Part shown: positions 9,638-18,445 of the stretch, piece after piece
Numbering within the stretch: the first letter of the stretch is position 1
How the letters are laid out: each line of letters begins with the position of its first letter
DNA from: DATBJG01 sp963790545
GTDB lineage: Bacteria > Acidobacteriota > Vicinamibacteria > Vicinamibacterales > JAMQPK01
Assembly (NCBI GenBank): GCA_963790545.1
Contig: CAWBPA010000005.1
Span: forward strand, 1 to 64,000
Reading direction: 5' to 3'
Length of the DNA stretch: 64,000 bases
Made by a program: the position numbers and the translations under genes
Notes under the pieces: generated by a model
Seen by the model: the letters and a program-made list of their open reading frames with translations, nothing else
What the model was told of the DNA's origin: nothing
Databases searched by the model: none

Positions 9638-12157
9638 ATGAAGACTCGGTCGAGGACTGCCACGTTGGTCGTGGCACTAGCGTGCCTGTCGCAAAGCGTC
9701 GTAGCCGTTACCGCGCAGGCTCCCACAGTTCAAGAGCCTCAGGTGCCCGCCACACAGGAGCCGACACAACCCCCCGGCGAACCGGCCTCGACAGTGGGGC
9801 GCATCGTGGGCACGACGACCGTTCTCGACGGTACGGTCCGCATCTCCGGCGTCGATGTGGAGTTGTTGTCGCTCGATGGCAATCAGGTTCTCGCCAGGAC
9901 AATGACGGATGGCGCGGGTCAAGTGACGTTCCCCGATGTGCCGCCCGGGCGGTATATCCTCAAAGCGACACGTGCGGGCTTCGTGCCGATCGATTCGGCG
10001 CCGTTCGACGTGCGGGCCGGCGCGGTCACGCAGGTGCTGCTCGATATTCAGCTCACGTTCGTGGCACCCAGCGTGGAAGTTGTCGCGCCGGCGTCGCCCA
10101 CGCAAAGCATTCAGCCGGTGTCGGCGAGCGACATGCTGGCCGGATCGGTACTCGATATTGCGCCGCTCGAAGGCGACGATTTTCAAAGTCTGTTGCCGCT
10201 GCTTCCAGGAGTCCTTCGCGGTCCTGACGGGCGGCTGCGCGCGAAGGGCGGCCAGCCGACGATGGGGGCCCTTCAAGTGAGCAGCGCCAGCCTCATCGAC
10301 CCGTCATCGGGCGACTTCGATCTCCAGTTGCCGGGTAGCAGTATCGAGTCCGTCGAGATGCTTTCCAACCCCTTTGCGGCGGAGTACGGCCGGTTCTCGA
10401 CGAGCGTCACGCAGATTCGGACGCGACGCGGCACGAATGACTGGGAAATCAAGCCTGGCAACATGATTCCGCGCTTCCGCAAAGGTTTCAAAAGCCTGCG
10501 TGCGTTCGAACCTCGTTTTTCGATCCGCGGTCCACTCCGAAAGGATCGGTTGTTCATCTCGCAGGATTTTCAGTACCGCTATGTCAACGACCCCATTAAG
10601 AGCTTGCCCGGCGAGCCGGATATCCGGTTGACGAGCTTCGATTCCTTCACTCGCATCGACAGCACGATTTCGACAAGGCACTCGCTTGGGGGGTTGGTCG
10701 TCCTGTTTCCGCGCAAGATCGAGAACGTTTCGCTGAACACGTTTCGGCCGCCGGAAGTGACGCCCGAGTTCAGTCAGACCGGCACATCGATGGGGATTCA
10801 GGATCGTTTCGCGATTTCATCGGACATGGTGCTGGAAAGCACGTTTGCGGGGCGCTGGTTCGAGATCGACATGAATAGCGATCAGCGGCAGCCGATGGTG
10901 TATGCCCCAGAATCGCAGCAGGGGAGTTTCTTCAACGACCAGCGGCGCGATGTCCACAGCGTGCAGTGGATTCAAGCGCTCACACTCTCGCGCGACAACT
11001 GGCATGGCCAGCACTTGTTCAAGTTCGGTCTCGATCTGCAGTACTCCGGCTACACGGGCGACAGCACGAGCCGGCCGGTGGAGGTGCGCCGCGTGGACGG
11101 ATCACTGGCCGAGCTCAACGTCTTCGAGCCGACCACGTTCCAAGACGTTGGCGGGGCCGAGTTCTCGCTGTTTGCGCAAGACCGGTGGCGGATGGGATCA
11201 CGTCTGACGTTGGAGCTGGGCTACCGGATGGATCGCGACCACGTGGTGGACAAGTTCAACTGGTCGACACGCGGCGGCGCGTCAATCGCCGTGCTGCCCG
11301 AAGGGCGTGGCATTCTTCGAGGTGGGTTAGGCAATTTTGCCGCCCGAACTCCCCTTAACATCGGCGCGTTCACCCGGTTCGAACGCCGCACCGTGACGCG
11401 GTTTGGACCCGACGGCGTGCCGTTGGGGCCGCCTGTCACCTACGCCCACGTTATCGCCCCACCCCTGCGGACGCCCGAAGGGATCATCGGTAATGTTGAA
11501 TGGAATCAGCGGTTCGGACGGCGCCTGTTGTTCAAGGCCAACTTTCTGAAGCGGACAGGCACGCGCGAATACATTCTGAGCCCGGATCCGGTCCGGGGCG
11601 AGGTCGTCTTATCGAGTGACGGTGAATCGCGGTATCGCGAGTTTGAAGTGACGGGGCGTTACCTGGGCGGAGCACGGCGTGATCTCACGGTTTCGTACGT
11701 GCGATCGCATGGGATCTCCGATCTCAATACCTACGATCAGTTCTACGGTAACCTTCGCAATCCCATCCTTCGCGTGAACGAGCGCAACCTGATTCCGGTC
11801 GATGTGCCGAATCGTCTGATTATTCAGGGGACCATCGGATTTCCGGGGCAATGGGACTTCGTGCCCGTGGTCGAGATTCGATCGGGGTTCCCCTACTCGG
11901 ATGTCAACGAGTACCAGGATTTCGTCGGGCCGCGCAATCGTGCCGGCCGACTGCCAACCGTGCGAACGCTCGATTTCGCACTCGCGCGCCCCTGGCAGTT
12001 CAAGAAGTACCGCTTCCGGGCGGGTCTTCGCATCTACAATGTCTTCGGGGTCTCGGCCGAGCGCGACGTTCAGAACAACCTCAGCTCACCGAACTATGGC
12101 CAGTTCTACAATCCGCTCGAGCGCTCGATTGGATTCGTCATCGGATCGGCGAAATAA
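9638..12157 (+). CDS. TonB-dependent-receptor-like outer membrane protein with carboxypeptidase-regulatory domain
   Basis: About 839 residues. Signal peptide, Pro/Gln-rich linker, a carboxypeptidase regulatory-like beta sandwich (ISGVDVELLS to VPPGRYILKATRAGFV), a plug-like region (GVLRGPDGRLRAKGG, IESVEMLSNPFAAEYGRFS) and a long barrel ending in an amphipathic strand (ERSIGFVIGSAK). This architecture is typical of Oar-like receptors in Acidobacteria. The substrate is unknown. The end AK is not the usual aromatic. ATG at 9638 is chosen over GTG 9617 because it directly begins the signal peptide. The stop lies only two bases from the end of the convergent rhomboid gene. Confidence 0.85.
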   Translation: MKTRSRTATLVVALACLSQSVVAVTAQAPTVQEPQVPATQEPTQPPGEPASTVGRIVGTTTVLDGTVRISGVDVELLSLDGNQVLARTMTDGAGQVTFPDVPPGRYILKATRAGFVPIDSAPFDVRAGAVTQVLLDIQLTFVAPSVEVVAPASPTQSIQPVSASDMLAGSVLDIAPLEGDDFQSLLPLLPGVLRGPDGRLRAKGGQPTMGALQVSSASLIDPSSGDFDLQLPGSSIESVEMLSNPFAAEYGRFSTSVTQIRTRRGTNDWEIKPGNMIPRFRKGFKSLRAFEPRFSIRGPLRKDRLFISQDFQYRYVNDPIKSLPGEPDIRLTSFDSFTRIDSTISTRHSLGGLVVLFPRKIENVSLNTFRPPEVTPEFSQTGTSMGIQDRFAISSDMVLESTFAGRWFEIDMNSDQRQPMVYAPESQQGSFFNDQRRDVHSVQWIQALTLSRDNWHGQHLFKFGLDLQYSGYTGDSTSRPVEVRRVDGSLAELNVFEPTTFQDVGGAEFSLFAQDRWRMGSRLTLELGYRMDRDHVVDKFNWSTRGGASIAVLPEGRGILRGGLGNFAARTPLNIGAFTRFERRTVTRFGPDGVPLGPPVTYAHVIAPPLRTPEGIIGNVEWNQRFGRRLLFKANFLKRTGTREYILSPDPVRGEVVLSSDGESRYREFEVTGRYLGGARRDLTVSYVRSHGISDLNTYDQFYGNLRNPILRVNERNLIPVDVPNRLIIQGTIGFPGQWDFVPVVEIRSGFPYSDVNEYQDFVGPRNRAGRLPTVRTLDFALARPWQFKKYRFRAGLRIYNVFGVSAERDVQNNLSSPNYGQFYNPLERSIGFVIGSAK

Positions 12158-12159
12158 GG

Positions 12160-13392
12160 TCACTTCTCATCGGCTGGCCGGATCTTTTCCAGCACTTCCA
12201 GCGCGGCCCGCTCGGGTCTCTCGGCTTTTGTCAGTGTCGGCAGGTTTGATTTGTGCAGTCCTTCCGATCGAAGGCGCCAGCTTTCGTTTCGCAGGCGGAG
12301 GTACTCCTCGGCACTGGCAACGAGTGCCTCCTGCTCGGAAGGGACACCCTCGAGGGCTGTCAGACGCGTGCCCACCGCCTGGAGCTCAGGCACGATGGTT
12401 TGGTCGATCAGCTTGGCCAGTTCGCTCGCGCTCATCCTGCCGTTCCTGAACTGAGCGACCGCTTTCTGGTAAAGACCCGCAATCCTGTCTTCCACGGCGA
12501 CGATGCGCACAATCTCCGGTCTCGCGTCCGTCATGCCGCGGAGGAAGATGGCCGAGACCAATGTGATCACGAGTGTCGCTGCCGTGGCAACCGCCACTTG
12601 TCGCACCGTGGGCTTGTGCTCGCTGATACCTTTCGCCAGAACGAGTCCGCCTCCGAAGCCCGTCGCCAGGCCCACGATCGCAGGAGCCCCCAGACCGCTC
12701 GTGGCCATGTTGTAAAGGACGAATACGAGAGCAGGCAAACCGAGCCTCTTCAAGGCACCGAGCGGGATCGTCAGCGGGGAACGAAAAAGCAGACCCCAGA
12801 CCACCATGGCGAGCAGCAGACCGTAGAGCCCAAAGACCGCACCCGAGGACCCGACCGTGACAGCAATCGGAAACTGGGAGAGATTCACGAGGTTGACCAG
12901 CGTGCCGGCTCCGAGAAAGATGCCGGCAAAGGCCAGCGGCCCGACGAGTCGCTCCAACAAGAAACCGATTTGAACCAGGCCGACTATGCTGACGAGGAGG
13001 TGCAGCAGCCCTGCGTGAACAAACATGGCCGCCACAAGCCGCCACCATTCACCATTGGTCGTGCGTGGCCCGAAATTGCCGCCCCAGGCGATGAGCGTTT
13101 CCGGCTCGCTTACGGGACCGGCGTCAAAGACCATCCGCATGAAGATTGTCACGTTCAGGGCGACCAGGGCCGGTGTGACAACTGCCCAGGGAGTCCGCGC
13201 ACGGAGGGCGTCACGAAATGCGTCGGGCCTTTGAAAGTCCTCGATTGCCGCGTCCTTGGCATAGCCGATGGCCCTTAGACCGGACCGGATGGCGGCCACG
13301 GTGAGTCGAAGCGCACGCACCCGCTCGTCCGGACGCATCATGTAGATGATGAAACCAGAGACGACGAGCAAAACGAAGAGTGTTGATGCCAC
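12160..13392 (-). CDS. Rhomboid-family membrane protein, catalytic His missing
   Basis: Protein of 410 residues with a rhomboid core and a C-terminal helical extension. The serine motif GSSGAVFG (181-188, Ser183) and the TM2 pattern WWRLVAAMFVHAGLLHLL are clear. Where active rhomboids have His in an AHLGG-like motif of the last core helix, this protein reads GAPAIVGLATG, with Ala238 at the His position. The oxyanion Asn of HxxxN is Ser135. The protein is therefore probably an inactive rhomboid that binds or escorts membrane proteins. The extension (290-410) is charged and may be coiled. Start at 13392 gives an N-terminal membrane anchor. Confidence 0.8.
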   Translation of the reverse strand: MASTLFVLLVVSGFIIYMMRPDERVRALRLTVAAIRSGLRAIGYAKDAAIEDFQRPDAFRDALRARTPWAVVTPALVALNVTIFMRMVFDAGPVSEPETLIAWGGNFGPRTTNGEWWRLVAAMFVHAGLLHLLVSIVGLVQIGFLLERLVGPLAFAGIFLGAGTLVNLVNLSQFPIAVTVGSSGAVFGLYGLLLAMVVWGLLFRSPLTIPLGALKRLGLPALVFVLYNMATSGLGAPAIVGLATGFGGGLVLAKGISEHKPTVRQVAVATAATLVITLVSAIFLRGMTDARPEIVRIVAVEDRIAGLYQKAVAQFRNGRMSASELAKLIDQTIVPELQAVGTRLTALEGVPSEQEALVASAEEYLRLRNESWRLRSEGLHKSNLPTLTKAERPERAALEVLEKIRPADEK

Positions 13393-13557
13393 GACGTGCC
13401 CTCCCTCAAGACGTGTACCAGGAGAAGCTCGAATTCAGCCCTGTTTCCGACAAAAGCTGGTGGATGGGGACCCGACAATTTCAAAATTTGGACACGGGCT
13501 ACCAGCTTTGTAATATCCCCTCTAAAAGCTCGCTCAAACAAGAGAGCTTGGAGTGCG

Positions 13558-14883
13558 ATGACCAGTCATTCCTTGACCGGCGACGAGATTGTGGCGCTGT
13601 CGCGAAAGCACACCATCTTCGAGTGGACCGCGCAGGCCAGCGTCGATCCCATTCCCATCGCGCGCGCGAAGGGGGTCTACTTCTGGACGCCCGAGGGCAA
13701 GCGCTTCATCGATTTCAACAGCCAGCTCATGTGCGTGAACATCGGCCACGGCGACGCACGAGTCATCCGGGCCATCGAGGAACAGGCGCGGCTCGTTGAA
13801 TATGTGACGCCGTCTCTCACAACCGAGCCGCGTGCCCGCCTGGGCGCCAAGCTGGCGACCATCACGCCTGGCGATATCGACGTCTTCTTCTTTACGAACG
13901 GGGGAGCCGAGGCCAACGAGAACGCGTTCAAGATCGCCCGCGCGTACACCGGCCGGCACAAGATCCTTTCGCACTACCGCTCTTATCACGGGGCTACCGC
14001 CGGTGCCATTGCGGCTACCGGCGAACCACGGAGCTGGAGCCAGCCATCACTCCCGGGTTTTGTCCATGTGCTCAACCCTTACCACGGCATTGCGCGCGGT
14101 TGGGACACCACCGAACAGGCCCTGCAACAGCTCGAAGAGGTTGTGCAACTGGAAGGACCGCAAACGATTGCTGCGCTCATCGTCGAGCCCGTCACAGGGA
14201 CGAACGGCATTCTGGTGCCGCCCGACGGCTACCTTCACGGTCTCCGCGCGCTCTGCGACAGACACGGCATCCTCCTCATTGCGGATGAAGTCATGAGCGG
14301 GTTCGGCAGGACCGGGGCCTGGTTTGCGGTCGATCACTGGCAGGTCGTGCCCGATATGCTCACGATGGCGAAAGGGCTTACGAGCGCGTACGTTCAGTTG
14401 GGTGCGGTTGGCCTCCGGCAAAAGATTGCCGACCACTTCAAGGAGGTCCCGTTTCCAGGGGGACTGACGTACGGCAGCCATCCGGTCGCGTGTGCCGCCG
14501 CGCTCGCGACGCTCGACGTGTTGGAGAAAGACGATCTGGTGGGACGGGCGCGCGAAACCGGTGGGCTCATGGCAAGCCTGCTTGCGGATCTCGCAAATCG
14601 TCATCAGTCAGTGGGAGCAGTCCGGTCGATTGGTCTCTTCGGAGTCGTGGAGCTCGTGCGCAGCCGCACGACGCGTGAACCGCTCGCGCCGTTCAATGGG
14701 ACTTCGCCGGAAATGGTGGCACTCGGCAAGTTCTTCCGAGAGGAGGGCTTGTATACGTTCGTTCGCTGGAACTATTTCTTCACGAATCCTCCCCTGACCA
14801 TCACCGAAACCGAGCTTCGAGAAGGCTTTGCCATCATCGATCGCGCGCTCGCGATGGTCGATGCGGCGCTGACGACCGGTTAG
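13558..14883 (+). CDS. PLP-dependent class III aminotransferase
   Basis: A 441-residue fold-type I aminotransferase. Seen: cofactor-binding NGGAEANENAFKIAR, HGATAG, the Asp of IADEVMSGFGRTG that contacts the pyridine nitrogen, and the Schiff-base Lys in MAKGLTSAY. The family includes taurine-pyruvate, beta-alanine and omega-amino acid transaminases; the precise amine donor cannot be assigned. The frame is open to 13396, but the residues before MTSHSLTGDEIV look random and TTGGAG precedes ATG 13558. It is convergent with the lipid operon; whether it contributes an amine to that pathway is speculation. Confidence 0.85.
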   Translation: MTSHSLTGDEIVALSRKHTIFEWTAQASVDPIPIARAKGVYFWTPEGKRFIDFNSQLMCVNIGHGDARVIRAIEEQARLVEYVTPSLTTEPRARLGAKLATITPGDIDVFFFTNGGAEANENAFKIARAYTGRHKILSHYRSYHGATAGAIAATGEPRSWSQPSLPGFVHVLNPYHGIARGWDTTEQALQQLEEVVQLEGPQTIAALIVEPVTGTNGILVPPDGYLHGLRALCDRHGILLIADEVMSGFGRTGAWFAVDHWQVVPDMLTMAKGLTSAYVQLGAVGLRQKIADHFKEVPFPGGLTYGSHPVACAAALATLDVLEKDDLVGRARETGGLMASLLADLANRHQSVGAVRSIGLFGVVELVRSRTTREPLAPFNGTSPEMVALGKFFREEGLYTFVRWNYFFTNPPLTITETELREGFAIIDRALAMVDAALTTG

Positions 14884-14886
14884 TGT

Positions 14887-14957
14887 GGGGGCTAAGGACC
14901 CTCGCGGTACACGCTGCAAAACTCATGTCGGGCCTCAACGGCCGGACTTTAGCCCCC
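14887..14957. terminator. Hairpin between convergent genes
   Basis: GGGGGCTA at 14887 pairs with TAGCCCCC ending at 14957, enclosing an inner GGCC..GGCC palindrome. It sits between the aminotransferase and the end of the lipid operon, so it may serve as a bidirectional terminator. It also has the TTTAG core of the dispersed palindromes. Confidence 0.45.
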
Positions 14958-14981
14958 GCGACTTACCGCCAAGCGCACTCG

Positions 14982-15587
14982 TCAAAACAACAACCGCGCG
15001 ACGTGGACGGTGACGAGCGACACGCCCCAGAGCGCGAAGCCGGCAAAAGCGGCGCCGCGTGGTCTCGGGATTATTACAGGAGCCACCATCGCCACCGCAC
15101 ACGCGACGGAGATGATCGGCACAACACGCCAGGAGACGGGCCACAGAAGACACGTTGACCAAATCAACGCGATGGCCGGCATGGGTACGCCGATGAATCT
15201 GGACTCATTCTGTTCGACGTTGTAGAAACTGAGTCGGGTAACCGTCGCCAGCACGTAGCAGAAGGCGGCGGTCCACCAGATGGCCTCGATCATCCCGCCG
15301 CGTGATCCAGGCAGCGCATTCAAGACCACGATGGGGGCGAGACCAAAGACGATGGCGTCAACCAGACTGTCGAGCTGAGCGCCCAGCTGGCGCTGTCGAT
15401 TGGTTCTCGGAAAACGGCGGGCAAATCGTCCGTCGAACGTGTCAGCCAGCGCCGAGGCTGCCAGGAGCGCCCCGGCGGCCGCGAGGGCGCCGCCGTTGAT
15501 AGCGGTGGCTACGGCCGCGAGTGACAGGCCAAGCGCGAGATACGTCAGCAGGTTGCTCACATGAAGATCGTGAATCGGTGCGTTCAT
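14982..15587 (-). CDS. CDP-alcohol phosphatidyltransferase (PssA-like)
   Basis: Integral membrane enzyme of 201 residues with the CDP-alcohol phosphotransferase signature DTFDGRFARR followed by GAQLDSLVD (Asp-x2-Asp-Gly-x2-Ala-Arg, then Gly-x3-Asp-x3-Asp). It condenses a CDP-activated lipid with a small alcohol, releasing CMP. The closest known type by pattern is phosphatidylserine/archaetidylserine synthase. About six hydrophobic segments are visible. Its ATG overlaps the stop of the preceding gene in ATGA (15584-15587), implying translational coupling. As the last operon gene it would attach the head group to a lipid activated by the CarS-like protein. Confidence 0.85.
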   Translation of the reverse strand: MNAPIHDLHVSNLLTYLALGLSLAAVATAINGGALAAAGALLAASALADTFDGRFARRFPRTNRQRQLGAQLDSLVDAIVFGLAPIVVLNALPGSRGGMIEAIWWTAAFCYVLATVTRLSFYNVEQNESRFIGVPMPAIALIWSTCLLWPVSWRVVPIISVACAVAMVAPVIIPRPRGAAFAGFALWGVSLVTVHVARLLF

Positions 15588-18445
15588 GCGGTGACCTTCT
15601 GAGAAAAGATCTCATACAGCTGTCGCCACGTCTTCAACACGCGTGGCAAGAACGGCTGCGATCGGATGCGGTTGACCAGCGTGTAGAAGGCCAGCTTGTC
15701 AATCAACAGATCGGCCAGTGCACTTCGAAAGCCTTCGTGCCAGTGGTCCCGAGGAATCGAGTGCCCTGTGGCCAGCTCGAGCTGACGGCGGTGCTGCTCG
15801 ACGAGACTTACCGCAGCCCGGGACCCCACAGTCGGAGAGAGTGCGAAGCAGAGGAACTCCGCCAGGTCGCGCTGCGGTGGACCGAGGGTGGCCAGTTCCC
15901 AATCGTAGGCGCAGAGACGGAATCCGTGCGCGTCGTGACGGAGCGCAAGGTTGCGCGGGCTGAAATCGTTGTGAATGAGCGTCGCCGGCTGCAGCTCGAG
16001 CGCGCGCCACCATTCACCGATCGAGTTCACCAGCTGACGATGGGTGCGGACGACAGAGGGTCCGGCCCAGCGGGAGAAATACGGGGCTGCATGTGCCGCG
16101 AGAGCCTCCCACAACGGCGTGAGGTGGCAGGCCCGATCGCGCGATAACGGTTCGCCGAGCCATTCCGCGCTCCGCAACTCCTGCTCGCGCCCGTACCAGG
16201 CGGCATGAATATCGGTGAGCCCCTCAATCACGGCATCGAGATGAGGCAGCGCCCAGTCGGTTGTTTCGACGGCGTTCAGAAGTGTCAGTGGTTGCAGATC
16301 CTCCAGGGCAAGTCCCCATTCTTCGCGTTCATCGTCGCGCCACGTTCCAAAGCAGCGTGGCAAATACCGTCGTAGTCGACCGTCCGATTGCTCGTAGATT
16401 GCGAGCTCGCGAAGATGGCTTCCCGTCAAACCGATCTTGTCTCGATACTCACGGAACGCCCTGGCGAGCGGCTCGTCGCACATGTCCGCGACTGTCTGGC
16501 CGACATCGAGAGCGTCGCGATCGGGCGGTTTCGCCTTGATGACCATGTCGAAGCGATCGATGTCACTTGCGCCGGTCGGCTCGATCGTCAGCTGGCATCT
16601 GAAAAGGCCCGAAGGTCGTCGCCGTCGCCACGATGTCAACTCACTGATGATGCTGTGATCCGATCCGATGGGATTGATCGACACGTTCCTGACGCGCAGG
16701 AGCGGATCGCCCGCATGCCGGCGGAGCAGGCGCTCGAGGAATCGTGGGTCTTCATAACACGCGGCTGCCCCTTCCAAAAGCCTGCTGCGCCGAAGCCCGA
16801 AGGGCGAAGGCGAGAGCCTGCTGCGCCGAAGCCCAAAGGGCGAAGGCGAGAACGGTGAGGGCGACTGCCGGCCAGTTGGTTGCGGCAGAAATCCGCGGGA
16901 GAGGTAGCTCGCAAAGTAACGATCAAACAACTCGGCGTCGAGTCGCGGATACTCGAGGCCAAGGGCAGAGGTGGCCCGACGAGTCAGGTCACTGAGGACT
17001 GCACTTCGTCGTCCTTCTTGGTAGAGCTCGGGGACGGTCAGATCGTTCGAATCCTTCGGATCGTTCAGATCGTTCGAATCGCTCAGCCGTTCGGATCGTT
17101 CGGCCTGGCGGCGCAGGAAAAATGGCCGGAGCCGATGCAGCGCATGGTGCGGCGAGGCGGCCTCGGCCGCGAGGCGCTGCTGCCATTCCGGGTACGAGAG
17201 CAATCGCACGGGGTAACCAAACATGTTCATCCAGAGCACGCACTCACGCCAGTGCCGGGGCCGTGGATGCTGGAGATGCCAAATCTCCCCCTGATGCGTG
17301 CGCCCCAGCCGCACGATTGCCCGCGACACGTAGTCAATAGGCATCGCGTCGAACGTCCAGTCCAGATCGGGCGCCGCCCCCATCTGGATGCAGCCCTTGA
17401 CCAGCTGCGCCACCAGATCGTCCAGGTTCGATGCGCCAGATTGTGAGTCGCCCACGATGAGCGGTGGTCGATAAATGCGAACCGGCAGTCCACGGACCGC
17501 CGCATGCCTTGCGAGCGACTCCGCGACGCACTTGCTCTGCGCGTACCCGAGCGGCAATCGATCGACATGCGGAAGCATGTCGTCACCTTCACGGACCACC
17601 GTTGGGCCTCCGGTCGCGTAGCACACCGACAGGCTCGAGATGAAATGAAACACCTTGGGCCGGACCGAGCATGCGAGACGCAGGAGCTCGCGAGTGGCCA
17701 TGACGTTGGCATGACGCAGAGCACTGTAGGGAATAGTCCAGTTGACGTGTGCCCCGACGTGGTAGATCGCATCGATCGACTCGGAAAGGTGCTGGTAGTG
17801 ATCGGCGCTCAGGCCGAGATTCGGTCGTGTGAGGTCACCGCTCACGACGTGAATACGATCATCAAGCCGCGGATGGAGACCGTACCGTTCGAGGTTCTTC
17901 ACGACCCGCCCCTGCACCGCGTCGTCGGTCCCGCGGACCAGACACCAAATCTCTGCGTCGGTGTCTTCGAGCAAGTCACGGAGGAGGTAGGCTCCAAGAA
18001 ATCCTGTCGCGCCGGTCAGCAAGACATGTTGCTCGACGGCTGTGACCAGTCCCGCCGGTGGTCGGATATCTGCAGGGAGCAGGCTATCGGCGAGCATCTG
18101 GCGGAGCGCCGTTGACGTCCGGCTAAAGCCGGACGCGACAGGTGCCGTCGTGGTTGCATGTGTAGCGTCCGGCTTTAGCCGGACGTCTTCCGGGACGTTT
18201 TCCAACGCCCGGGAGAGCGATTCCAGATCCGGGTGCTCGAGCAGTAACCATTCCGGCAGCTCACGTCCGAGTTCGCTCTCGAGCGCTGCGACGAGCTCCA
18301 CCGACCCCACTGAATCCAGCCCGTACAGCGCGAACGGCATCTGAGGATCGATCGCGTCAGCGTCGATCCTCAAGAACGCTCCAACGACGCTGGCGATACG
18401 GGCGCGCGCAGGAGGGCCGACGAGATGACCGGCAGTTGGGATCAC
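15584..18445 (-). CDS. Acyl carrier protein - thioester reductase - APH-type kinase fusion
   Basis: 953 residues, three modules. First, an acyl carrier domain (1-85) with phosphopantetheine Ser45 in GLDSVGS. Second, a thioester reductase with NAD(P) loop TGATGFLG (144-151) and catalytic Tyr301-x3-Lys305. Third, an aminoglycoside-phosphotransferase-fold kinase with HNDFSPRN (825-832) and metal-binding Asp848 in YDWE. The predicted action is reductive release of a carrier-bound acyl chain as aldehyde or alcohol, plus phosphorylation of a hydroxyl. Linkers are invaded by repeats: an in-frame palindrome pair (residues about 87-111), short 9-base repeats (about 448-469) and two 36-base repeats (about 533-556). 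It overlaps the upstream ligase gene by four bases, consistent with the ligase loading this carrier. Confidence 0.88.
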   Translation of the reverse strand: MIPTAGHLVGPPARARIASVVGAFLRIDADAIDPQMPFALYGLDSVGSVELVAALESELGRELPEWLLLEHPDLESLSRALENVPEDVRLKPDATHATTTAPVASGFSRTSTALRQMLADSLLPADIRPPAGLVTAVEQHVLLTGATGFLGAYLLRDLLEDTDAEIWCLVRGTDDAVQGRVVKNLERYGLHPRLDDRIHVVSGDLTRPNLGLSADHYQHLSESIDAIYHVGAHVNWTIPYSALRHANVMATRELLRLACSVRPKVFHFISSLSVCYATGGPTVVREGDDMLPHVDRLPLGYAQSKCVAESLARHAAVRGLPVRIYRPPLIVGDSQSGASNLDDLVAQLVKGCIQMGAAPDLDWTFDAMPIDYVSRAIVRLGRTHQGEIWHLQHPRPRHWRECVLWMNMFGYPVRLLSYPEWQQRLAAEAASPHHALHRLRPFFLRRQAERSERLSDSNDLNDPKDSNDLTVPELYQEGRRSAVLSDLTRRATSALGLEYPRLDAELFDRYFASYLSRGFLPQPTGRQSPSPFSPSPFGLRRSRLSPSPFGLRRSRLLEGAAACYEDPRFLERLLRRHAGDPLLRVRNVSINPIGSDHSIISELTSWRRRRPSGLFRCQLTIEPTGASDIDRFDMVIKAKPPDRDALDVGQTVADMCDEPLARAFREYRDKIGLTGSHLRELAIYEQSDGRLRRYLPRCFGTWRDDEREEWGLALEDLQPLTLLNAVETTDWALPHLDAVIEGLTDIHAAWYGREQELRSAEWLGEPLSRDRACHLTPLWEALAAHAAPYFSRWAGPSVVRTHRQLVNSIGEWWRALELQPATLIHNDFSPRNLALRHDAHGFRLCAYDWELATLGPPQRDLAEFLCFALSPTVGSRAAVSLVEQHRRQLELATGHSIPRDHWHEGFRSALADLLIDKLAFYTLVNRIRSQPFLPRVLKTWRQLYEIFSQKVTA
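16779..16850. repeat. Two tandem 36-base repeats inside coding sequence
   Basis: Units 16779-16814 and 16815-16850 differ at one base and encode the 12-residue unit SPSPFGLRRSRL twice, in frame, in the linker before the kinase module. The unit contains the imperfect palindrome CGAAGCCCGAAGGGCGAAG. Confidence 0.85.
17040..17105. repeat. Short imperfect repeats (GATCGTTCG) inside coding sequence
   Basis: About six imperfect copies of a 9-10 base unit around GATCGTTCG. They encode a polar Asp/Asn/Ser/Leu stretch between the reductase and the kinase module. Confidence 0.7.
18114..18187. repeat. Inverted pair of REP-like palindromes inside coding sequence
   Basis: GACGTCCGGCTAAAGCCGGACG and its inverse CGTCCGGCTTTAGCCGGACGTC flank a 20-base core. 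The pair matches the intergenic copy at 9450-9474. It lies in frame between carrier and reductase and encodes DVRLKPDAT and VASGFSRTS. Confidence 0.85.

Noticed and set aside
12253..13278. Plus-strand open frame of 341 codons opposite the rhomboid gene
   Set aside because: It is antisense to a clear membrane protein and has the low-complexity charged composition of a shadow frame.
18114..18187. DVRLKPDAT..VASGFSRTS as a conserved protein motif
   Set aside because: It is the translation of an inverted pair of DNA palindromes that also occur outside genes; the conservation is at the DNA level.
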